From positions 682,001 through 746,000 of the forward strand of contig CAWFGX010000002.1 in assembly GCA_963815375.1 (NCBI GenBank): a stretch of DNA of 64,000 nt, written 5' to 3'. Source of the stretch: JASHPR01 sp963815375 (lineage in GTDB: Bacteria; Actinomycetota; Actinomycetes; Streptosporangiales; Streptosporangiaceae). Position 1 is the stretch's first letter, and every line of letters starts with the position of its first letter. Below are positions 49,366 to 58,446 of the stretch, in pieces. Under the pieces are notes generated by a model. The model saw only the letters and a program-made list of their open reading frames with translations, ran no database searches and had not been told where the DNA came from. Position numbers and translations under genes: made by a program.

Positions 49366-49949
49366 GGCCCGCTGAGGCCCGTGCACTGGCCACGATCCAG
49401 GGCGAGCTGGCCCGGCTGGTCCGCTACGACGACGAGTCCATCGTGGCCGATGTCTGGCTCCGGCAGCGCTACGACTGCGGCTGCTTCCCGAGCCTGGCGC
49501 CGGCCCGGAAACGGGCGGTGGAAACCGCCTGGCATGAGGCCGGTCACGCGGTGGCCGCGCTAGCGGTGGGGGCGCGCTTCAGCTCGGCCAGCATTCGCCA
49601 TTCCTGCGGCAGCGACGGCCGGGTGCACGGCATCACCGGCGGGACCGGCCACGCGTTCGTGATCGACGCCGCGGGCCAGGTCGCCGAGCGCCTGCGGACC
49701 TGGACAATGTTTGAACGCGACGCCGACCTCCTCGCGTGGCTGCCGACCTGGGCGAAAGATGGCGGGGACGCGCGGCGTTTCCGCCGCGCGGTCGGCGAGA
49801 GCCCTGGCGGCGATGAGCTCACCGCGTGGCGCCACGCCGAGACGCTGCTGACCCCCCGGCGCCTGCAGATCCGCCAGGTGGCCAGGGCACTCCTGGTGCA
49901 CCCCCGCCACCTCCCGTACGGCGTCGTCACCGCCCTCGCCGAGTCCTAG
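49362..49949 (+). CDS. FtsH peptidase-domain-like (M41) zinc protein without an ATPase
   Basis: The 195-residue product starts at GTG 49362, overlapping the stop of the channel-like gene by four bases. At about residues 58-62 it carries HEAGH in the context ETAWHEAGHAVAALAVG, the zinc-binding helix of FtsH-type M41 peptidases, followed by a SIRHSCGSDGRVHG strand. The later GGTGHAFVIDAAGQVAERL segment is in the position of the third-ligand helix (Asp). No AAA domain or membrane helix is present. The tight coupling suggests it works on or with the upstream membrane protein. Confidence 0.75.
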   Translation: MRPAEARALATIQGELARLVRYDDESIVADVWLRQRYDCGCFPSLAPARKRAVETAWHEAGHAVAALAVGARFSSASIRHSCGSDGRVHGITGGTGHAFVIDAAGQVAERLRTWTMFERDADLLAWLPTWAKDGGDARRFRRAVGESPGGDELTAWRHAETLLTPRRLQIRQVARALLVHPRHLPYGVVTALAES

Positions 49950-50043
49950 CCACCGCTGTCAGTGGAACATTGCTGCTGCTGCGGTAGCAGACATCAGTGG
50001 TCCACCGATGCGGTTCGGATGGCGCAAGGGCGAGAATGTGCGG

Positions 50044-50391
50044 GTGACAACGGACGAGCTGCTCGACTACTGCCTGGCCAAGCCGGGGGCGTGGCAGGAC
50101 GAGCCGTGGGAGGGCGACATCGTGGCCAAGGTTGGCGGCAAAATCTTCGCCTTCCTGGGGTCGGGGTCCTCGGTCGGTCTCAAGTGCGGCCCGAACCGCG
50201 AGGTGGCTGACGAGTGGCTGGCCCGTTACCCCGGCGACGCGACCGTCATGGCGTATATCGGCCGGTCCGGCTGGAACAGTTTGCGAATCGGCGGCGCGAT
50301 CCCCGACGAGGAGCTGCTCGAAGCCGTCGACGCGTCCTACGACGCCGTGGTCAGCAAGCTGCCCCGCAAGGACCGGCCCGCCTCATCGTGA
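50044..50391 (+). CDS. MmcQ/YjbR-family protein
   Basis: The 115-residue product starts at GTG 50044, giving VTTDELLDYCLAKPGAWQDE, the standard family N-terminus; GTG 50038 and ATG 50008 are longer alternatives. The family features PWEGDIVAKVGGKIFAF, GLKCGPN and GWNSLRI are present. MmcQ/YjbR proteins have a CyaY-like double-wing fold and are thought to bind DNA or act in stress responses, but their biochemical role is not settled. It is monocistronic, convergent with the LLM oxidoreductase gene 14 bases away. Confidence 0.88.
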   Translation: MTTDELLDYCLAKPGAWQDEPWEGDIVAKVGGKIFAFLGSGSSVGLKCGPNREVADEWLARYPGDATVMAYIGRSGWNSLRIGGAIPDEELLEAVDASYDAVVSKLPRKDRPASS

Positions 50392-50404
50392 GCTGGCACC
50401 CGGC

Positions 50405-51257
50405 TTACAGGCCGAGGGCGCGGGCCAGGTGGGTGTAGCCGCCGAGCAGGTCGTCGTCGCTCGCGGTCAGGAGCTGGGCACAGACGTGGTCGGCGCCCGC
50501 TTCGAGATGCGCTGTGAACCGCGCCGCCACTTCCGCGTCGGTGCCGTGCGCGACGAGCGCGTCGATCAGCGCGTCGCTGCCGCCGTCGTTCATGTCCTCG
50601 TCGCTCCAGCCGAGCCGGGCTCAGGTTGCTGCGGTAGTTGATCGCCGCGAGATAGGGGAACTGCACCCGCGGGCGGCCGATCGCCCTTGCCTTCTCCGGG
50701 TCTGCTTCCAGCACCACCTTCTGCTCAGGCGCCAGTAGCGGCCCGGCACCCATGATCTCGCGGGCCTGCCGGGTGTACTCGGGCGGGACCAGGTACGGAT
50801 GCGCTCCCGCTGTCCGTTTCGCTGCCAGCCGCAGCACCCTCGGGCCGAGCGCAGCCAGCACCAGGCTGTCCGCAGGAACGCCGCCGCCCAGCAGCCCGTC
50901 GACATAGCTCACCAGCGTCTCGTAGGGCCTTGCGTACTCCTTGGCGACCTCGGGGTGGCCGATGCCCACGCCGAGCAGGAACCTGCCCGGATAGCGGGCA
51001 TCGATCCGTGCGAACGCGCTGGCGACCTTTCCCGGGTCCGGATCCTGCCAGACGTTCACTATGCCGGTCACCACTGTGAGCGTGCTGGTGGCGTCCAGCA
51101 CCTGCTCCGCGGCGGTCAGGTCGCCGCTGGGCGAGCCGCCGAGCCACAGCGCGCCGAAGCCGAGGCGTTCCAGCCCGACGACCAGCTCCGGGGTTATCCC
51201 GCTCCACCAGCGCCAGATCCCGTAACGGCCCAGGTGATCACGCGCGCGCTCGGTCAT
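50405..51257 (-). pseudogene. LLM-class (F420-dependent) oxidoreductase with a frameshift
   Basis: From ATG 51257 the frame encodes a TIM-barrel luciferase-like monooxygenase (RYGIWRWWSGITPELVVGLE, GFGALWLGGSPSGDL, RFLLGVGIGHPEV) for about 212 residues to NYRSNLS. At about 50618-50620 the frame shifts. The family ending (LGWSDEDMNDGGSDALIDAL, ADHVCAQLL, YTHLARALGL) continues in another frame to the stop at 50405. One extra C in the run read as AGCCCGG explains it. Relatives reduce or oxidise substrates with coenzyme F420. The start overlaps the PAP2 stop (ATGA). Pseudogene or sequencing error. Confidence 0.85.
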
Positions 51258-52021
51258 CCGTCGTGCTCCTCTGCTCGGTGGCCGGCCAGCGCCGAGTCCC
51301 GCTCCGCTGTTCTTGATTCGCGGCGCTGCCAGGCACCGGGGGGCCACCGCCGCTGAGCCCGCCAGACAACCCAGACGATGAGCGCCGCCAGGGCCCACCC
51401 GGCGACCACATCGCTGACCCAGTGGTAATCACACCACACCAGCGCGGCGCCGACCAGGAAGCACATGCCCGCCGTCACAGCTCCTGCGGCCCGCCGGAGT
51501 GCGTGAGAGCCTCCCGCCGTGAGCAGCAGCGCCGTAAGTCCGTAGCACACGCCCGCGGTGCTCGCGTGCCCGGACGGGAAGTCGCCCCACGCGCCCGGGG
51601 CCAGCGTCGAATAACCCGGCCCCGGGCGCGCGATGAGGATCTTTCCCGGTATGACCGTAGCCGCGAGCAGCACACCGCCTGCCGCCGCCACCAGCAGCGG
51701 CTGGAGCGACCGGTGGCGGAACGCCACGGCCAGCGCGGTCACCGCGAGCACCGGGACGGCGATCTTGGCCGAGCCGAGGTCGGTGATCACCTGCGCGGGC
51801 GCCAGCCGGCCGCTGGCCAGCCAGCGCCAGGCTGCCGATGTCGCCTCCGCGTGCACGGTGGCGCGGATGCGCCGGTCCAGGCTCACGAGCGGGCCGCCGG
51901 CCAGCACGTTAGCGGTCAGGACGGCCAGGAGCGCAGCGAGCCCGCCGGGCACAAGCCACGGCGAGCGCCACCACGCCGCACTCCTCGCGGCAGGCGTCGG
52001 CCGGGTCTGTTCCATCCGCAC
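51254..52021 (-). CDS. PAP2-family membrane phosphatase
   Basis: The 255-residue integral membrane protein has about six hydrophobic helices and the three phosphatidic acid phosphatase motifs: KILIARPGPG (motif 1, KxxxxxxRP variant), FPSGHAST (motif 2) and HWVSDVVAGW (motif 3, with the catalytic His ahead in YHW). It likely dephosphorylates lipid phosphates such as phosphatidate or undecaprenyl pyrophosphate on the outer face of the membrane. The first codon is at 52021; an ATG at 52015 (MEQTRPT) is an alternative. Its stop overlaps the start of the LLM gene. Confidence 0.9.
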   Translation of the reverse strand: MRMEQTRPTPAARSAAWWRSPWLVPGGLAALLAVLTANVLAGGPLVSLDRRIRATVHAEATSAAWRWLASGRLAPAQVITDLGSAKIAVPVLAVTALAVAFRHRSLQPLLVAAAGGVLLAATVIPGKILIARPGPGYSTLAPGAWGDFPSGHASTAGVCYGLTALLLTAGGSHALRRAAGAVTAGMCFLVGAALVWCDYHWVSDVVAGWALAALIVWVVWRAQRRWPPGAWQRRESRTAERDSALAGHRAEEHDG

Positions 52022-52045
52022 CGAGGCTACCGGGGGCGCAGTGCT

Positions 52046-53269
52046 TTACCGGGCGGCCAGATCGCCCAGGTGCGCCCAGGCCGCGATGTCGCCGCCGTCG
52101 ATCGCGGTGGCGAGCAGGTCGGGGAAGGCGTCCGGGGTGCATGCGAACGCCGGGATCCCCAGGCCGGCCAGCGCCGCGGCGTTGTCGTGGTCAAACACTG
52201 GCGCCCCGTCGTCGGACAGCGCGAGCAGCGCCACGACCTGGACCCCGGCCTCGTGCAGGGCGGCCATCCGCTGCAGCATCTGCTCGCGCACGCCGCCCTC
52301 GAGCAGGTCCGAGATCAGCACGAAGATCGAGTCCCGCGGACGGGTGATCAGCGTCTGGCTATAGGCGATCGCCTTGCTGATGTCGGTGCCGCCGCCGAGC
52401 TGGGTGGCGAACAGCACGTCGACCGGGTCCTGCAGCTTGTCGGTGAGGTCGACGACCGCTGTGTCGAACACCACGAGCGATGTCTTGAGCGCCCGGATCG
52501 ACGCCAGCACGGCGCCGAACACCGACGCGTACACGACCGAGGACGCCATCGAGCCTGACTGGTCGATCGCCAGGACCACGTCGCGGGCCACCACCTGCTG
52601 CCGCCGCCCGTAGCCGACCAGCCGTTCGGGCACCACCGTGCGGTGCTCGGGCAGGTAGCGGGACAGGTTCGCGGCGATGGTGCGGTTCCAGTCGATGTCC
52701 CGCGGCTTCGGACGGCGGATCCTGGCGGCCCGGTTCAGCGCCCCGGACACGGCGGCGCGGGTGCGGTTGGCGATCCGCCGCTCGACTTCGGCCACGACGG
52801 TGGCCACCACGTGCCGCGCAGTGGCCTTGGTGGTTTCCGGCATGATCTTGTTCAGGCTGAGCAGGGTGCCGACCAGGTGCACGTCCGGCTCGACGGACCC
52901 AAGCAGTTCCGGCTCCAGGAGCAGCTGCTTCAGGTTGAGCCGGTCCACCGCGTCGCGCTGCATCACCTGCACGACTGTCGACGGGAAGTAGCTCCGGATG
53001 TCACCCAGCCACCGGGCCACGGTCGGGGCGGACGCGCCCAGCCCGGCGCTGCGGCGGCCGCGCTCGCCGGGCTTCTGGTCGGCGTCGTACAGCGCGGCGA
53101 GCGCGGCGTCCATAGCCTGGTCGTCCTGGCCGAGTCCGGCGCCGCCGCCGGGACCCTGGCCCGAGCCGTGACCGGCGCCAGAACCGAACCCGAGGGCAGC
53201 CCCGGCCGGGCGGCCCAGCAGCAGTCGCCACCGCCTGAGCCGTTCTGTTTCGTCTTGCGCTGTCTTCAT
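52046..53269 (-). CDS. VWA-domain protein of a MoxR-type operon
   Basis: The 407-residue protein has an N-terminal helical region and a C-terminal von Willebrand A domain with the MIDAS motif LAIDQSGSMASS (DxSxS, near residue 230), the Thr in GGGTDIS and the Asp in LISDLLEGG. The ATG at 53269 has GGAGGCGAG upstream; the long frame to 53533 is an Ala/Pro-rich chance extension. VWA proteins of this type pair with MoxR AAA+ ATPases as metal-dependent chaperone or activation machines. It is the last gene of the operon, 106 bases after the DUF5682 gene. Confidence 0.9.
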   Translation of the reverse strand: MKTAQDETERLRRWRLLLGRPAGAALGFGSGAGHGSGQGPGGGAGLGQDDQAMDAALAALYDADQKPGERGRRSAGLGASAPTVARWLGDIRSYFPSTVVQVMQRDAVDRLNLKQLLLEPELLGSVEPDVHLVGTLLSLNKIMPETTKATARHVVATVVAEVERRIANRTRAAVSGALNRAARIRRPKPRDIDWNRTIAANLSRYLPEHRTVVPERLVGYGRRQQVVARDVVLAIDQSGSMASSVVYASVFGAVLASIRALKTSLVVFDTAVVDLTDKLQDPVDVLFATQLGGGTDISKAIAYSQTLITRPRDSIFVLISDLLEGGVREQMLQRMAALHEAGVQVVALLALSDDGAPVFDHDNAAALAGLGIPAFACTPDAFPDLLATAIDGGDIAAWAHLGDLAAR

Positions 53270-53375
53270 GGTTCGCTCGCCTCCGGGACGCTTTGAGGCG
53301 CCGCCTTTCCCTCGTCGCTCGGTCGCAGGCTCCCTCGCTCCCCAGTACAAGGCGGCACCACGCCCTCCGGCTCGC

Positions 53376-55739
53376 TCACTGGGCGCCTCCGAGGATCGCG
53401 GCGACTGTGCGGACGGCGCCTGCGGCGCGGCCGGGGTCGACGGCCTCGTCCGGGTCAGCCGCGGGCGGGGCGCCGCCGCCGAGGCTGCGGACCGCAGCGC
53501 CGATGTTGGCCCGCTCGGGCCCGGTGTACTCACCGAACGTGCGGCGCAGCAGCGGCAGCACGTCGGTGAAGTCCTGGCTGGTCAGGGTGGCCACCCAGTC
53601 GTCGAGGACGGCGAGCAGTTCCCGGTCGTGCACCAGCAGCAGGCCGCCGCCGGACAGGAACCCCTCGGCCCAGGCGGCCTTGGCCGGTGGCGGGATGCCG
53701 ATCGACAGCTGGGCAGCGAGCCTGCGCGCCGACTCCGCCCGGCTCAGCACGCCGGTGTCGGTCAGCACCCGCACGACGCGGCCGGCCAGCAGACCGTGAA
53801 CGTCGCGCCGGCTGGCCAGCGCGGTCAGCGCCGCAATCCACAGCTCGTAGGCTGGCCGCCCCCGCTCCTCGTGAGCGTGCAGCGCGAGCGCGGCCTGCAT
53901 GCCGTCGACCGCGGCCCGCAGCTGCGCGGCCGCGTCGTCGGCGAGGCTGGTGACCGCTGCTGGCAGCCCGGCGCAGCTGCGGGCGGTGAGCGCGTCGACG
54001 ACTTCCGACAGCGCGGCCGTGTCGGTACCGCGGACGTCGCCATAGCGGACCGCGCGCGCCAGAGCCGGAACAGCCGCCATCAGCTGCGCGACGTCGGAAC
54101 CTGCCGCGGCCATCGCGTCCAGCGCCCGCAGCACGGGCCCGAGCGCATCGGGCAGGTCGGCGAGCAGCACCTGCTCCACGGCAGCGGTGACATCGGCCAG
54201 CTCGCCTGCTGACGCGGCCACGCCGCTGATCTTCGCGGTCGCCGCGGTAGCGACCGTCGTGCCCCACCCGGCGGCGTCGATGATCGCGACCGCCAGCTCC
54301 GGACGCCACGCGAGCGTCCACGTCTCGTGGAACGTGCCGGTGCCGCGGACCCTGTCCTCGCTAAGGGCACCCCAGTCGATGCCGAGCAGGCTCAGCCGGT
54401 GCAGCAGCACGGAGCGGCCACGGTCGGTTTCCTTGCGCAGGTCAAGGGCGAGAGTCCGTTCCAGCCCGTCGAACCTGAGGTGCACCGCGCGGGCTTGCGC
54501 GCGCAGGTCGGCATCCAGCGGGACCGCGGGCGCGGAATCGGGGACCGCTCCGAGCAGCTCCCCCACCACGAGGTCGCGGGTGACGAAGGCCGCTGCCAGC
54601 TCGTCACCGTCGCACATCACCGACTTGGTCGCTTCGCTGACCTCGGCCAGACCGGCGAGCGGCCGGGCCCGCAACGCGGCGAGCGCCACGGAGAGCCGGG
54701 TCGCCTCGATGATGTGCGCAGTGGAGACCGGCAGGTCGTGCTCGCGCAGCACCCCGGCGACCTTGGTCAGCCACCGGACGATCGTCTGCTCCGGAGTGGT
54801 GAACAGGTGGTGATACCAGCCAGGTGAGGTGATCCCGGCGCCGTACCCGGAGGCGGCGGCGAGCCGTGAGTGCGTCCACGGCACCCAGGTCAGCGTGGCC
54901 TTGCGCTTGCCGGTCCCGCGCAGCAACTCGGCGTCCGCGGTGGCCGGCGGCAGCTTGCCGCACAGCGCTGGCGCGTGCCAGGCGCCGCATACGACCGCGA
55001 CCGTCCCTTCTGTCTGGCGCAGCGCAAGACGAACGACCTGGCGCATGTGCGCTTCCCGGCGCTGCTCGTGCCGGTCAGCTGCTGTGCTGGCGGCACCGCT
55101 GTCCGCGCGCAGCTCAGCCATCGCGCTCGTCAGCGCGGCGAACGGCGACTGGCCGTCCACCCGGGACTCGATCACCAGGTCCCACCAGCGCTCCGGGTCG
55201 TCGTAGCCAGCCGCGGCCGCGAGCAGCGCGACCGGGTCGCCGCGCGGCGTGACCGGCTCCGGCTGTGCGGGCTCTGGCTCGTCGCCGTCTGGCTCGTCGC
55301 TGTCTGGCCCGGCCTGCGCCGGTCCGGCCTCATCGTCGGCCAGCACGGCCGAGGCGGGCAGATCGCAGAACCGCACCGGTACTTGATGCGCGGCGGCCCA
55401 GCTGAGCGCCTGCCATTCCGGGGAAAACACCGCGAAGGGCCAGAACGCGCAGACCCGTGGCTCGTCTGGTGCGTAGGCCAGCAGGGCGACGGGCGGAACC
55501 ATCGAGGGGTCGGCGGCGAGCGGAAGCACCTCCCCCGCGTCCGCGGGGCCCTCGATCAGCACCACCGACGGCTGGAGCCGGTCCAGCTCGGCCACGACCG
55601 ACCGGGCCGACCCGGGCCCGTGGTGCCGGATACCGAGTACGGCGACGCGGTCTGTGCTCGACCGGTGAGCCCGTGCGCCGCTCTCCTGGCCAGCTGCGGC
55701 ACGCATCGGCGCCGTCCGCACGTCGGTGGCAGCGCTCAC
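53376..55739 (-). CDS. DUF5682-family protein
   Basis: The 787-residue protein starts at GTG 55739, overlapping the MoxR stop by four bases. Its first 270 residues have strands and motifs of an EreA/TraB/ChaN-like fold (VLGIRHHGPGSARSVVAEL, VVLIEGPAD, VAVVCGAWHAPAL), with conserved His residues that could form a catalytic or metal site; the remainder is a long helical region. There is an acidic linker near residue 150. DUF5682 proteins occur in MoxR/VWA operons and are uncharacterised. The hydrolase-like assignment of the N-terminal domain is inference. Confidence 0.87.
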   Translation of the reverse strand: MSAATDVRTAPMRAAAGQESGARAHRSSTDRVAVLGIRHHGPGSARSVVAELDRLQPSVVLIEGPADAGEVLPLAADPSMVPPVALLAYAPDEPRVCAFWPFAVFSPEWQALSWAAAHQVPVRFCDLPASAVLADDEAGPAQAGPDSDEPDGDEPEPAQPEPVTPRGDPVALLAAAAGYDDPERWWDLVIESRVDGQSPFAALTSAMAELRADSGAASTAADRHEQRREAHMRQVVRLALRQTEGTVAVVCGAWHAPALCGKLPPATADAELLRGTGKRKATLTWVPWTHSRLAAASGYGAGITSPGWYHHLFTTPEQTIVRWLTKVAGVLREHDLPVSTAHIIEATRLSVALAALRARPLAGLAEVSEATKSVMCDGDELAAAFVTRDLVVGELLGAVPDSAPAVPLDADLRAQARAVHLRFDGLERTLALDLRKETDRGRSVLLHRLSLLGIDWGALSEDRVRGTGTFHETWTLAWRPELAVAIIDAAGWGTTVATAATAKISGVAASAGELADVTAAVEQVLLADLPDALGPVLRALDAMAAAGSDVAQLMAAVPALARAVRYGDVRGTDTAALSEVVDALTARSCAGLPAAVTSLADDAAAQLRAAVDGMQAALALHAHEERGRPAYELWIAALTALASRRDVHGLLAGRVVRVLTDTGVLSRAESARRLAAQLSIGIPPPAKAAWAEGFLSGGGLLLVHDRELLAVLDDWVATLTSQDFTDVLPLLRRTFGEYTGPERANIGAAVRSLGGGAPPAADPDEAVDPGRAAGAVRTVAAILGGAQ

Positions 55740-56863
55740 GCGCTCACCTCGCGGCAGGCGCGGTAGAAGTCACCCCAGCCGTTGCGTTCCCGGACCACGG
55801 CCTCCAGGTACTCGGCCCACGCGGTCGCATCGGTGACCGGGTCCTTGACGACAGCCCCGATGAGCCCCGCGGCCACGTCCGCGGGGCGCAGAACCCCGTC
55901 GCCGAAGTGCGCGGCCAGCGCGATGCCACTGGTGACGACCGATATCGCCTCGGCCGGCGACATGGTCCCTGTCGGTGACTTCAGTGAGGTCCGGCCGTCG
56001 GCGGTCATGCCCGAGCGCAGCTCGCGGAACACAGTGACCACCCGGCGGATCTCGTCGAGCGCCGACGGCACCTCCGGGAGCTCCAGCGACCGGCCGAGCT
56101 GCTCGACCCGGCGGGAGACGATGCCGACTTCCTCCTCCTCGCTGGCCGGGAGCGGCAGCACCACCGTGTTGAACCGGCGCCGCAGCGCCGAGGACAGGTC
56201 GTTCACGCCCCGGTCGCGGTCGTTGGCGGTCGCAATGACCGAGAACCCCTTCGCGGCCTGCACCTCGATGGCGAGCTCCGGCACCGGCAGGGTCTTCTCG
56301 GACAGGATCGTGATCAGCGCGTCCTGCACGTCGGACGGGATCCGGGTCAGCTCCTCGACGCGGGCGATCCGCCCCTCGGCCATCGCCGTCATCACCGGGG
56401 ACGGCACCAGTGCCGCCCGGCTCGGGCCCTCGGACAGCAGCCGGGCGTAGTTCCAGCCGTACCGGATAGCTTCCTCCGCTGTGCCAGAGGTGCCCTGGAC
56501 CAGCAGGGTCGAGTCGCCAGACACAGCGGCGGCGAGGTGCTCGGATACCCAGGTCTTGGCCGTGCCAGGCACACCGAGCAGCAGCAGGGCGCGGTCGGTG
56601 GCCAGGGTCGCGACGGCGACCTCGACCAGCCGCCGTGGCCCGACGTACTTCGGGGTGATCACCGTCCCGTTGGGCAGAGTGCCACCCATCAGGTAGGTCA
56701 CGACCGCCTGCGGCGACATCCGCCACGACGGCGGGCGAGGCCGGTCGTCGGCGGCGATGATCGCCGCGAGCTCGTCGGCGTTTACTTGCTCAGCGTGCGG
56801 GCGCAGCAGCCCGCCAGCAGCCGGGACAGTGGTTTGAGGACTGACAGCAGCGCTCGTGGTCAA
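55736..56863 (-). CDS. MoxR-family AAA+ ATPase
   Basis: The 375-residue protein has one AAA+ module with Walker A LLGVPGTAKTW (about 96-105), Walker B-like RIARVEELTRIP, sensor 1 VIATANDRDRG and the RRRFNTVVLPLP arginine-finger region. It begins with the rare codon TTG at 56863, overlapping the upstream stop (TTGA), with GGAGGAG correctly spaced; no better start is present. MoxR ATPases help mature or load metals into partner proteins, often with a VWA partner, which lies two genes downstream here. DUF5691 and SWIM genes precede it. Confidence 0.92.
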   Translation of the reverse strand: MTTSAAVSPQTTVPAAGGLLRPHAEQVNADELAAIIAADDRPRPPSWRMSPQAVVTYLMGGTLPNGTVITPKYVGPRRLVEVAVATLATDRALLLLGVPGTAKTWVSEHLAAAVSGDSTLLVQGTSGTAEEAIRYGWNYARLLSEGPSRAALVPSPVMTAMAEGRIARVEELTRIPSDVQDALITILSEKTLPVPELAIEVQAAKGFSVIATANDRDRGVNDLSSALRRRFNTVVLPLPASEEEEVGIVSRRVEQLGRSLELPEVPSALDEIRRVVTVFRELRSGMTADGRTSLKSPTGTMSPAEAISVVTSGIALAAHFGDGVLRPADVAAGLIGAVVKDPVTDATAWAEYLEAVVRERNGWGDFYRACREVSA

Positions 56864-58446
56864 CGGATCTCCTCCAGGAAGGCGCGGCGTACCGCGGCGG
56901 TGTCGGCAGCGTTGCGCAGCAAAGTTGTCCAGTACTGAGGCAAGTTCTCGGTGTAGGCCAGCTGCACCAGGGCTGCGGCGTAGTCGGTGCTGCCGGTAAC
57001 GGGCACGCCGTGCCCGGCGGCCTTTGCCAGCGCCACGGTCAGGCCGTGGCTGGAAGCCGTGGAACCGGGCCGCGCCGCCGAGACGACGATGCGGCGCAGC
57101 GCTGTGATCACGGCGTCGGCAAGGGACTCGGGCCAGGGCCGCGGGAAGCCGGCGACCTCGGCCGCCGGGTCCGAGCCAGCAGCGGGTTTAGCGAGCATGG
57201 CTGCTGCCCGTGCTGCCCTGGCCTCGGCAGGCAGGACAGCGGCCAGCTGCCAGTCACGCGGCCACGCGGCCTCCGGGCGCTGGCTTGCCGGAGCGGGCTC
57301 CCTGGCGGCCAGCAGCGCTTCCGCCCACTGCGCGCTGCGCTGGCTAATGGCGGCCAGCCGCCAGCCTGCGTGGACGTCGACCTCCAGGTCCCCGGCTACT
57401 GGCAGCGACACGATCGGCCCAGGGTCCATCCCGAAGCTGGTGACCCACATGGGCAGCGGAGCGGCGGCGATCAGCTGGGTGAGCAGCCAGCCCCGGACAC
57501 CAACTCCGGGGCCTGGCGGCGCGGGCGACAAGCCGTCCCGGTACGCGGCAGCGTCCGCGCGCTCCGGGGGGCTGGCGATCAGCCGGTACCGGGTACCGTG
57601 CCGCTCCAGCCGCAGCAGCGTGGCCGCCCGCTGGGCCGCACGGCGGCTGAACCCGGAGTCCGGCAGGCTCGCGAGCATCCGGATAGCGACGTTGCTGACC
57701 GATTCCTTCCGGTCGTCAACAGCCTGCTCGAGGAACTGCTCGTCATCGGCTGACAGGCCGTGAGCCAGGACCGTGAGCAGGCTCTCGCGGTCCGCTCCGG
57801 TCTCCTGGGCCCAGCCAGAGGCCAGAAGTTCCCTGGCGGCCGCCGGGTCACGGCCACGCAGGGCAGCGAGACAGGCCCGCCGCTCGGCTCGGCTCCCGGT
57901 CTTCCAGACACCCGGGCCGCCGGGATCGCCGCCCTCGTCGGCGTAGCCAGCGGCATGTTCAGGCGGGCCCGCCTCGGCCACCTGCTGCCAGTCGGGGCGG
58001 TACCGCGCCAGCCAGCGGCCGCGCGCGCCGAGCACCGCGGCGACCGCCGGGCGCAGCGTCCTGTCCCTGGCCCCGGCGTCGAGCAGGAACGGCAGCTGCG
58101 GGGCCGCAGCACGGTAGCCGCGGCTGGCGGCCTCGGTCAGCAGACCGGCCAGGAGCTCCGGGGACCCGCCGCGCCGCAGCAGCCGTACGGCGCCTGCAGG
58201 CAGCTCGGCCGCGGTGTCGGCTGCCGCAGGCGGAGGCAGCGCGATGGCGGCCGCGGGCAGCACCCCGGCCCGGCGGGCTGCGGTCATCAGGGCGGCCGCG
58301 TCGAGGAGAGCCGCGGCCTGGTCGTCTTTTGCCAGCACGGCCTCATGGCCGGCAGCGGGCCCGGCCAGGGCGGTAACCGGCAGCGGGGAATGCGACAGGC
58401 CGACGGCTGCGGCCGCGACAAGGTCGTCGTAGCTGACGGCGGTCAC
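56860..58446 (-). CDS. DUF5691-family protein
   Basis: The 528-residue protein starts at GTG 58446, overlapping the SWIM-gene stop by four bases. It is Ala-rich and largely helical, with a HEAT-like central region (AERRACLAALRGRDPAAARE, SVSNVAIRMLASLPDSGF). It has no nucleotide-binding motif, signal or membrane helix. DUF5691 proteins are found almost only in this operon type and probably act as scaffold or adaptor for the MoxR/VWA machine. No enzymatic role is visible. Confidence 0.85.
   Translation of the reverse strand: MTAVSYDDLVAAAAVGLSHSPLPVTALAGPAAGHEAVLAKDDQAAALLDAAALMTAARRAGVLPAAAIALPPPAAADTAAELPAGAVRLLRRGGSPELLAGLLTEAASRGYRAAAPQLPFLLDAGARDRTLRPAVAAVLGARGRWLARYRPDWQQVAEAGPPEHAAGYADEGGDPGGPGVWKTGSRAERRACLAALRGRDPAAARELLASGWAQETGADRESLLTVLAHGLSADDEQFLEQAVDDRKESVSNVAIRMLASLPDSGFSRRAAQRAATLLRLERHGTRYRLIASPPERADAAAYRDGLSPAPPGPGVGVRGWLLTQLIAAAPLPMWVTSFGMDPGPIVSLPVAGDLEVDVHAGWRLAAISQRSAQWAEALLAAREPAPASQRPEAAWPRDWQLAAVLPAEARAARAAAMLAKPAAGSDPAAEVAGFPRPWPESLADAVITALRRIVVSAARPGSTASSHGLTVALAKAAGHGVPVTGSTDYAAALVQLAYTENLPQYWTTLLRNAADTAAVRRAFLEEIR

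Noticed and set aside
53270..53533. N-terminal extension of the VWA protein
   Set aside because: Ala/Pro/Ser-rich chance sequence; the ATG at 53269 has a good ribosome site and begins the conserved protein.
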